Of a DNA stretch of 64,000 bases, positions 58,087 through 64,000 are shown in pieces. Positions within the stretch are counted from its first letter, which is position 1. Every line of letters starts with the position of its first letter. The DNA is from Streptomyces griseosporeus. Lineage in GTDB: Bacteria; Actinomycetota; Actinomycetes; Streptomycetales; Streptomycetaceae. Location of the stretch: NCBI RefSeq assembly GCF_014656055.1, contig NZ_BNBR01000004.1, positions 821,081-885,080 on the forward strand, in the 5' to 3' direction. The position numbers and the translations under genes were made by a program. Under the pieces are notes generated by a model. The model was not told the DNA's origin. It was given only the letters and a program-made list of their open reading frames with translations, and ran no database searches.

Positions 58087-58341
58087 ATGTCACCTTCCGC
58101 ATCCGCGGACCACACAGCCGTACCGGCTTCCGCAGAGACGTTCCTGCGTATCGAGAAGGGCAGCCCCGACGCCACGGAACTCGCCGCGCTCACCTCGGTG
58201 CTGCTCGCCCGTGCGGCCGTCCTGGCGAACGCGGACGAGGAGACGGAGCAGACACCCCGCCGCACCGCGGGCTGGCGCCGCCTCGAACGGCGCTCGCGCG
58301 CCGGCACGCCCCGCAGCTGGCGCGACGACACGCGCCGCTGA
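58087..58341 (+). CDS. Acyl-CoA carboxylase epsilon subunit (AccE/PccE-like)
   Basis: An 84-residue protein. ETFLRIEKGSPDATELAALTSVLLARAAVLANA matches the conserved core of actinobacterial epsilon subunits (a strand, G-x-P/S, then E-L-A-A-L helix), and the C-terminus is the usual basic, Trp-containing tail (GWRRLERRSRAG...SWRDD). The subunit joins and activates the alpha and beta chains, here probably those at 27416 and 32941. CCGGAG precedes the ATG. Normally it sits right beside the beta-chain gene; here it is 23.6 kb away. Confidence 0.78.
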   Translation: MSPSASADHTAVPASAETFLRIEKGSPDATELAALTSVLLARAAVLANADEETEQTPRRTAGWRRLERRSRAGTPRSWRDDTRR

Positions 58342-58415
58342 TGGGGCACGCGCCAGGCCGGGCCCGCGTCCGTCTCCCCGCCCGGAAACCCCGCAGCCCT
58401 CGGAGGTGTTGATCC

Positions 58416-59336
58416 ATGTCCCAGCCGTCGCCCGCCGACGCCTCCCCGGTCCGTGACATCACCCTCGACGCCGACGGCATCCCCCTCTCCGGTCTCCTCG
58501 CCGAAGCGCGGCACGGCCCGCCCAGGGCCGTCGTGGTCGCGGTGCACGGCGGCGGCATGTCCGCGGGCTACTTCCACAGCCAGGTCCGCCCCGGCCTCTC
58601 CCTGCTCACCCTCGGCGCCGACCTCGGCTACACGGTCCTCGCCATCGACCGCCCCGGCTACGGCAGTTCGGCCGCCTGGCTGCCCCGCGGCCAGACCCTC
58701 GCCGACCAGGCGGCGACCTTCCACGACGCCCTCGAATCCTTCGCGGCCACGCACGACACCGGCGCCGGCCTCTTCGTCGTAGCGCACTCCAACGGTGGCA
58801 AGCTCGCCCTCGCCGCAGCCGCCGAGGAGCGCGGCGGCACCCTGCTCGGCCTGGACATCTCCGGCCTCGGCTGCCGGCTCGCCGTGCGCAGGGACCAACT
58901 CCCGGGACTGAACGGGCACGGCGACTGGCGGCGCCACTGGGGCTCGCTGCGCCTGTACCCGCCGGACGCCTTCCGGCAGGGCCGTCACCTGATCTCCCCG
59001 GTGCCCGAACTGGAGGCGCAGGAGGGCCCGTCGTGGCCCCGGATGTATCCGGACATCGCCCGCAGGGTGCGGACGCCCGTCCGTTTCACCTTCGCCGAGC
59101 AGGAGCAATGGTGGCGGTTCGACGACGAGGCCGTGGCCGCGCTCAGGGAACCGCTGGTCGCGCCGAAGGTGCTCGTCGACCACCAGCCGGACGCCGGACA
59201 CAACCTCAGCCTCGGCTGGGCGGCCCGCACCTACCACCTCAAGGCGCTCGGCTTCCTCGAGGACTGCCTGCTCGCCAGGGACGCGGCACCGGCCCATCCA
59301 CGCCTGCGGCAGCGCGAGCCGATCGCCGCATCCTGA
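58416..59336 (+). CDS. Alpha/beta hydrolase
   Basis: A 306-residue hydrolase-fold protein. The oxyanion segment is VVVAVHGGGMSAGYF. The nucleophile elbow reads VVAHSNGGKLAL (Ser), an acid is expected around FTFAEQEQWWRFDDE, and the His lies in HQPDAGHNLSLG. The substrate is unknown; hydrolases of this fold in aromatic polyketide clusters include thioesterases and epoxide hydrolases. GGAGGTG precedes the ATG. It lies between the carboxylase epsilon gene and the SAM-cycle genes. Confidence 0.85.
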   Translation: MSQPSPADASPVRDITLDADGIPLSGLLAEARHGPPRAVVVAVHGGGMSAGYFHSQVRPGLSLLTLGADLGYTVLAIDRPGYGSSAAWLPRGQTLADQAATFHDALESFAATHDTGAGLFVVAHSNGGKLALAAAAEERGGTLLGLDISGLGCRLAVRRDQLPGLNGHGDWRRHWGSLRLYPPDAFRQGRHLISPVPELEAQEGPSWPRMYPDIARRVRTPVRFTFAEQEQWWRFDDEAVAALREPLVAPKVLVDHQPDAGHNLSLGWAARTYHLKALGFLEDCLLARDAAPAHPRLRQREPIAAS

Positions 59337-59460
59337 GCCGGCCCTGAGCCCGCCCTGACCCGGCCCACAGACCACCCGTCCGCCCCCCTCCAGCCGCCGC
59401 GCCCACCCGATCGGAGAACACCACACCGAACACCACACCACCGGAAGACAGGCACAGCAG

Positions 59461-59619
59461 ATGACCATCGACACCCTTGAACCGGAGCTGGTGTCCCACC
59501 GCCAGACCCCGGACGAGCCCCAGCCCGTGGCCGCACAGCCCGTCGTCGTGCGCCCCGCGCTCCTCGCGGGGGAGGAGCACGAAGCGCCGGACCCGTGGAT
59601 CTTCCGCGGCACCGACTGA
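59461..59619 (+). CDS. Small acidic protein of unknown function (52 aa)
   Basis: An ATG at 59461 opens 52 codons (MTIDTLEPELVSHRQTPDEP ... EAPDPWIFRGTD). It is acidic, Pro-rich and has no membrane segment or Cys. Codon third positions are strongly G/C as in real genes. A GGAAG lies 14 bp upstream, rather far, so translation is uncertain. It sits between the hydrolase and metK on the same strand, 66 bp before metK. I do not recognise a family. Confidence 0.45.
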   Translation: MTIDTLEPELVSHRQTPDEPQPVAAQPVVVRPALLAGEEHEAPDPWIFRGTD

Positions 59620-59684
59620 ACCGGCCACGGGCGTACCCACCGCCGTCATCACCACCCCTTCGCCACCCACCACCCAGGAGAGAC

Positions 59685-60893
59685 ATGTCCCGCCGCCTGT
59701 TCACCTCGGAGTCCGTGACCGAGGGCCATCCCGACAAGATCGCGGACCAGATCAGCGACGCGATCCTCGACGAACTCCTGCGCCAGGACCCCACCTCGCG
59801 CGTAGCCGTGGAAACCCTGATCACCACCGGCCAGGTGCACATCGCCGGCGAGGTGACGACGGCCGGGTACGCCGACATCGCCGCGCTCGTCCGCGAGACG
59901 ATCCTGAGGATCGGCTACGACTCCTCCGCCAAGGGCTTCGACGGCGCCTCCTGCGGCGTCTCCGTCTCCCTCGGCGCCCAGTCCCCGGACATCGCACAGG
60001 GCGTGGACGCCGCGTACGAGGCCCGGGTCGAGGGCGACGACGACGAGCTGGACAAGCAGGGCGCCGGCGACCAGGGCCTGATGTTCGGTTACGCCACCGA
60101 CGAGACGCCCACGCTGATGCCGCTGCCGATCGAGCTGGCGCACCGCCTGTCCCGCCGTCTCGCCGAGGTCCGCAAGGACGGCACGCTCCCCTACCTGCGC
60201 CCCGACGGCAAGACCCAGGTCACCATCGAGTACCTGGGCAACCGCCCGGTCCGCCTGGACACCGTCGTCGTCTCCTCCCAGCACGCCCCCGGCATCGACC
60301 TGGACGGGCTGCTCGTCCCCGACATCCGCACGCACGTGGTGGAACCCGTGCTGAACGCGCTGGCCGAGGACGACATCAAACTGGAGACCGAGGACCACCG
60401 CCTGCTGGTCAACCCGACCGGCCGCTTCGAGATCGGCGGTCCGATGGGCGACGCGGGCCTGACCGGCCGCAAGATCATCATCGACACGTACGGCGGGTAC
60501 GCCCGGCACGGCGGCGGCGCCTTCTCCGGCAAGGACCCGTCCAAGGTGGACCGCTCGGCGGCGTACGCGATGCGCTGGGTCGCCAAGAACGTCGTCGCCG
60601 CGGGCCTCGCCTCGCGCTGCGAGGTGCAGGTCGCGTACGCCATCGGCAAGGCCGAGCCCGTCGGCCTGTTCGTGGAGACCTTCGGCACCGGCACCGTCGC
60701 GCAGGAGCGGATCGAGCGGGCCATCGCCGAGGTCTTCGACCTGCGGCCGGCCGCGATCATCCGCGACCTGGACCTGCTGCGCCCGATCTACGCGCAGACG
60801 GCCGCCTACGGCCACTTCGGCCGCGAGCTGCCCGACTTCACCTGGGAGCGCACCGACCGGGCCGAGGCACTCAAGGCCGCCGCGGGCGTCTGA
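59685..60893 (+). CDS. metK: S-adenosylmethionine synthetase
   Basis: A 402-residue enzyme of full family length. The opening RLFTSESVTEGHPDKIADQISDAILD holds the ATP-binding His/Asp; GAGDQGLMFGYATDETP is the hexapeptide signature region; GGGAFSGKDPSKVDRSAAY is the phosphate-loop-like signature. It makes SAM from methionine and ATP. GGAGAG precedes the ATG. A housekeeping metK is expected elsewhere, so this cluster-borne copy probably boosts SAM for the O-methyltransferase and recycles it with the next two genes. Confidence 0.96.
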   Translation: MSRRLFTSESVTEGHPDKIADQISDAILDELLRQDPTSRVAVETLITTGQVHIAGEVTTAGYADIAALVRETILRIGYDSSAKGFDGASCGVSVSLGAQSPDIAQGVDAAYEARVEGDDDELDKQGAGDQGLMFGYATDETPTLMPLPIELAHRLSRRLAEVRKDGTLPYLRPDGKTQVTIEYLGNRPVRLDTVVVSSQHAPGIDLDGLLVPDIRTHVVEPVLNALAEDDIKLETEDHRLLVNPTGRFEIGGPMGDAGLTGRKIIIDTYGGYARHGGGAFSGKDPSKVDRSAAYAMRWVAKNVVAAGLASRCEVQVAYAIGKAEPVGLFVETFGTGTVAQERIERAIAEVFDLRPAAIIRDLDLLRPIYAQTAAYGHFGRELPDFTWERTDRAEALKAAAGV

Positions 60894-60984
60894 CGCCTCC
60901 CCACGCAGGAAACACACAGCCCCCTCCCCAGCCGGCCGGGTGGCCGGCCGACGCCGGCCACCCGCCAGGAGTGCAGGAGTTCAA

Positions 60985-61968
60985 GTGCGTATCGCGGTGA
61001 CAGGATCCATCGCCACCGACCATCTCATGGTCTTCCCCGGCCGGTTCGCCGACCAGCTCCTCCCGGACCGGCTCGCCCGCGTCTCCCTGTCCTTCCTGGT
61101 CGACGCCCTGGAGGTGCGCCGGGGCGGAGTCGCGGCCAACATCGCCTACGGCCTCGGCAGCCTCGGTCTCGACCCCCTGCTGGTCGGGGCCGTGGGCAGC
61201 GACTTCGCGGAGTACGCGGTCTGGCTCAAGGACCACGGCGTCGACACCGGCGCCGTACAGATCTCCGCCGAGCGGGCGACCGCGCGGTTCATGTGCATCA
61301 CCGACGAGGACGCCAACCAGATCGCCTCGTTCTACGCGGGCGCCATGCAGGAGGCCCGCGACATCGACCTGGGGCGGGTGCTCGCCGGCCGCCCGCTGCC
61401 CGACCTGGTCCTCGTCGGCCCCAACGACCCGGAGGCGATGCTCCGGCACACCCGCGAGTGCCGGGCCCTCGGCCTGTCCTTCGCCGCCGACCCCTCCCAG
61501 CAGCTCGCCCGCCTCACCGGCGCGCAGGCGCGCGACCTGGTGACCGGCGCCCGCTGGCTCTTCACGAACGAGTACGAGGCCGCCCTGCTCCTCGAACGCA
61601 CCGGCTGGGACCACGACGACGTCCTCACCCGCGTCGGCGCCTGGATCACGACCCTGGGCGGCGACGGCGTGCGCGTCGAGAGCGCCGGCGAACCCCCGCT
61701 CACCGTCCCGGCCGTCCCCGACACGCCGGTCACGGATCCGACCGGCGTCGGTGACGCCTTCCGGGCCGGCTTCCTCGCCGCCCTCAGCCGCCGGCTCCCG
61801 CTGCCCGCCGCCGCCCGGCTGGGCTGCGTGGTGGCGTCGGCGGCCCTCGCCACGGTCGGCTCGCAGGCCTACCGCATCGACCCTGAGCACCTCCTGACCA
61901 CCGCCGCACGCGCCTACGGCGCCGACGCGGCCCGAGAACTCGCCCCGGCCCTGGACGGCACGCCATGA
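60985..61968 (+). CDS. PfkB-family carbohydrate kinase, probable adenosine kinase
   Basis: A 327-residue ribokinase-fold kinase. RIAVTGSIATDHLMVFPGRF opens the fold, RRGGVAANIAYGLGSLGLDP is the first PfkB signature, and TDPTGVGDAFRAGFLAAL is the second with the catalytic Asp. Adenosine kinase removes adenosine released by S-adenosylhomocysteine hydrolase, which keeps methylation running. Its place between metK and metH supports this assignment. It starts at a GTG with CAGGAG upstream, and its stop overlaps the metH start (ATGA). Confidence 0.88.
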   Translation: MRIAVTGSIATDHLMVFPGRFADQLLPDRLARVSLSFLVDALEVRRGGVAANIAYGLGSLGLDPLLVGAVGSDFAEYAVWLKDHGVDTGAVQISAERATARFMCITDEDANQIASFYAGAMQEARDIDLGRVLAGRPLPDLVLVGPNDPEAMLRHTRECRALGLSFAADPSQQLARLTGAQARDLVTGARWLFTNEYEAALLLERTGWDHDDVLTRVGAWITTLGGDGVRVESAGEPPLTVPAVPDTPVTDPTGVGDAFRAGFLAALSRRLPLPAAARLGCVVASAALATVGSQAYRIDPEHLLTTAARAYGADAARELAPALDGTP

Positions 61969-64000
61969 CACCATCCCGCAGCGCAGACCTCCGCGAGGCG
62001 CTCGCCACCCGTGTGGTGGTAGCCGACGGTGCCATGGGCACCATGCTCCAGGCGCAGGAGCCCAGCATGGAGGACTTCCAGCAGCTGGAGGGCTGCAACG
62101 AGGTCCTCAACGTCACCCGCCCGGACATCGTCCGCTCGGTCCACGCGGCGTACTTCGACGCCGGTGTGGACTGCGTGGAGACCAACACCTTCGGCGCCAA
62201 CCATGCCGCGCTGGGGGAGTACGGCATCACCGAGCGCATCTTCGAACTGTCCGAGGCGGGCGCCCGTATCGCCCGCGAGACGGCCGACGACTTCACCCGG
62301 CGGACCGGCCGGCAGCGGTGGGTCCTGGGCTCGATGGGCCCCGGCACAAAGCTGCCCACCCTCGGCCACACCACCTTCGCCGCGATCCGCGACGCCTATC
62401 AGCGCAACGCCGAGGGTCTCGTCACGGGCGGCGCGGACGCCCTGCTCGTGGAGACGGCCCAGGACCTGCTGCAGGCCAAGGCGGCGCTCCTCGGCGCCCG
62501 CCGGGCCCTGGACGCCCTCGGCGCGGACCTGCCGCTGATCTGCTCCGTGACGGTGGAGACCACGGGCACGATGCTGCTCGGCTCGGAGATCGGTGCGGCG
62601 CTGACGGCGCTGGAGCCGCTCGGCATCGACATGATCGGCCTGAACTGCGCCACCGGCCCCGCCGAGATGAGCGAGCACCTGCGTCATCTCTCCCACCATG
62701 CGGGCATCTTGTTGTCGTGCATGCCGAACGCCGGCCTGCCCGCCCTCACCAAGGAAGGCGCCCGGTACCCCCTGACCCCGGCCGAACTCGCCGATGCCCA
62801 GGAAGGGTTCGTCCGCGAGTACGGGGTGTCCCTGGTGGGCGGTTGCTGCGGCACGACTCCTGAGCATCTGCGCCAGGTGGTGGAGCGGGTGCGGGGGCTG
62901 TCCCCGGCCGAGCGCGATCCGCGACCGGAGCCGGGTGCGGCTTCCCTCTACCAGAGTGTCCCGTTCCGTCAGGACACCTCCTACCTGGCGATCGGTGAGC
63001 GCACCAACGCGAACGGGTCGAAGAAGTTCCGTGAGGCGATGCTGGAGGGCCGCTGGGACGACTGTGTGGAGATGGCCCGGGAGCAGATCCGTGAGGGCGC
63101 GCACATGCTCGATCTGTGCGTGGACTACGTCGGCCGTGACGGCGTGGCGGACATGGAGGAGCTGGCCGGCCGGTTCGCGACCGCCTCGACGCTGCCGGTC
63201 GTGCTGGACTCCACCGAGGTGGAGGTGATCCGGGCCGGGCTGGAGAAGCTGGGCGGCCGGGCGGTGATCAACTCGGTGAACTACGAGGACGGCGACGGCC
63301 CGGAGTCCCGTTTCGCCCGGGTGACGGCGCTGGCCCGGGAGCACGGGGCGGCGTTGATCGCGCTGACCATCGACGAGGAGGGCCAGGCCCGCACGGCGGA
63401 GAAGAAGGTCGAGATCGCGGAGCGGTTGATCGCGGACCTGACCGGGAACTGGGGGATCCGGGAGGAGGACATCCTCGTCGACTGCCTGACCTTCACGATC
63501 TGCACGGGTCAGGAGGAGTCCCGCAAGGACGGCATCGCCACGATCGAGGGCATCCGCGAGCTGAAGCGCCGGCATCCGAACGTGCAGACCACCCTGGGTC
63601 TGTCGAACATCTCCTTCGGCCTGAACCCGGCCGCCCGCATCCTGCTGAACTCGGTTTTCTTGGACGAGTGTGTGAAGGCGGGGCTGGATTCGGCGATCGT
63701 GCACGCCTCGAAGATCCTGCCGATCGCCCGGTTCGACGAGGAGCAGGTGCAGACCGCCCTCGATCTGATCTACGACCGTCGCCGTGAGGGCTATGACCCG
63801 CTGCAGAAGCTGATGCAGTTGTTCGAGGGTGCCACCGCCAAGTCGCTGAAGGCCTCGAAGGCGCAGGAGCTGGCGGCGCTGCCGCTGGAGGAGCGCCTGA
63901 AGCGGCGCATCATCGACGGTGAGAAGAACGGCCTGGAGGCCGACCTGGACGAGGCCCTCGCCGCGCGTCCGGCGCTGGAGATCGTCAACGAGGTGCTGCT
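61965..64000 (+). CDS. metH: Cobalamin-dependent methionine synthase (3' end cut by window edge)
   Basis: At least 678 residues; the full protein should be about 1,150-1,200. The homocysteine-binding domain (about 1-310) has ADGAMGTML, the zinc ligands in GLNCATGP and VGGCCGTTPEH. The pterin-binding domain (from about 340) opens AIGERTNANGSKKFREAM and includes LDSTEVEVIRAGLEKLGGRAVINSVN. The B12 module has begun by the edge (QKLMQLFEGA). It regenerates methionine from homocysteine for the metK upstream. The 4-bp overlap with the kinase couples their translation. The first 280 codons and the rest seem to differ slightly in codon choice (more CGT/GGT later). Confidence 0.95.
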   Translation, partial: MTPSRSADLREALATRVVVADGAMGTMLQAQEPSMEDFQQLEGCNEVLNVTRPDIVRSVHAAYFDAGVDCVETNTFGANHAALGEYGITERIFELSEAGARIARETADDFTRRTGRQRWVLGSMGPGTKLPTLGHTTFAAIRDAYQRNAEGLVTGGADALLVETAQDLLQAKAALLGARRALDALGADLPLICSVTVETTGTMLLGSEIGAALTALEPLGIDMIGLNCATGPAEMSEHLRHLSHHAGILLSCMPNAGLPALTKEGARYPLTPAELADAQEGFVREYGVSLVGGCCGTTPEHLRQVVERVRGLSPAERDPRPEPGAASLYQSVPFRQDTSYLAIGERTNANGSKKFREAMLEGRWDDCVEMAREQIREGAHMLDLCVDYVGRDGVADMEELAGRFATASTLPVVLDSTEVEVIRAGLEKLGGRAVINSVNYEDGDGPESRFARVTALAREHGAALIALTIDEEGQARTAEKKVEIAERLIADLTGNWGIREEDILVDCLTFTICTGQEESRKDGIATIEGIRELKRRHPNVQTTLGLSNISFGLNPAARILLNSVFLDECVKAGLDSAIVHASKILPIARFDEEQVQTALDLIYDRRREGYDPLQKLMQLFEGATAKSLKASKAQELAALPLEERLKRRIIDGEKNGLEADLDEALAARPALEIVNEVL

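Noticed and set aside
57843..58412. Ala-rich ORF over the 18-bp repeat
   Set aside because: The open frame comes from the repeat (AIAAAV units); it runs out of frame through the epsilon-subunit gene, which has a ribosome site and family match.
61965..64000. Mosaic metH formed by recombination with a housekeeping copy
   Set aside because: Codon choice seems to shift about 280 codons in, but the difference is slight by eye and could be normal variation. It needs the second metH for comparison.
1..64000. tRNA genes, insertion sequences and integrases
   Set aside because: No tRNA-like cloverleaf, transposase or integrase motif was recognised on either strand, so none is reported.

Overview
The window is high-GC, densely coded actinobacterial DNA. 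A chaplin, a gamma-butyrolactone (GBL) signalling set, an ECF sigma factor and a type II polyketide synthase (PKS) point to a Streptomyces chromosome. It has two parts. Positions 1 to about 21,310 are core or near-core genome; positions about 21,380 to the right edge are a large aromatic polyketide gene cluster that appears to run past the window.

Left part. In order: a partial cell-wall amidase; a short chaplin; a methyltransferase; two divergent drug-type MFS transporters; a SigE-family sigma factor with its membrane partner; a sensor kinase/PPOX/LuxR-regulator operon on the minus strand; a MaoC-like double hotdog protein; a 52-residue protein; a conserved hypothetical; and the usual Streptomyces block of Nif3, zinc ribbon protein and RNase H-phosphatase fusion. 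KDPG aldolase, YaaA, an RNB exonuclease, a Uma2 protein, an AraC regulator, an EamA exporter and the RNase P RNA gene (rnpB) follow. The EamA gene ends inside rnpB, and the polyketide cluster starts directly after rnpB.

Cluster regulation (21.4-26.2 kb). Two TetR/GBL-receptor-type repressors, an OmpR-type activator, an AfsA-type GBL synthase and an epimerase/reductase make up a JadW/JadR-like control block. At least four copies of a CAGAC-N2-GTCTG palindrome lie between these genes and probably act as its operators.

Precursor supply and core (26.2-41.2 kb, plus 58.1 kb). An acyl-CoA carboxylase is split over three places: biotin carboxylase/BCCP at 27.4 kb, carboxyltransferase at 32.9 kb and a candidate epsilon subunit at 58.1 kb. 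The PKS core runs TcmI-like cyclase, KS-alpha, CLF, ACP, C-9 ketoreductase, didomain aromatase/cyclase and phosphopantetheinyl transferase, the gene order of angucycline clusters such as jadomycin. A 656-bp gap between CLF and ACP is filled with 107-bp tandem repeats that carry very strong hairpins.

Tailoring (41.1-57.6 kb). A PgaE/JadH-type FAD hydroxylase is followed by a PgaM/UrdM-type hydroxylase-reductase fusion with a visible internal start. Next come several SDRs, an exporter, one O-methyltransferase, three ABM-type proteins (one fused to a SnoaL-like domain), two luciferase-like flavoenzymes, an FMN reductase, an acyl-CoA-dehydrogenase-like monooxygenase, a MarR regulator and a divergent NDH-2/FSP1-like flavoprotein. 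This load of ring-opening and ring-rearranging enzyme families suggests a heavily rearranged angucycline-type product (in the sense of jadomycin, gilvocarcin, kinamycin or lugdunomycin chemistry). No glycosyltransferase or deoxysugar pathway is visible.

Right edge (58-64 kb). The carboxylase epsilon subunit, an alpha/beta hydrolase, a 52-residue ORF and a SAM-regeneration set (metK, PfkB/adenosine-kinase-like gene, metH, which is cut by the window end). The product cannot be named from sequence alone.
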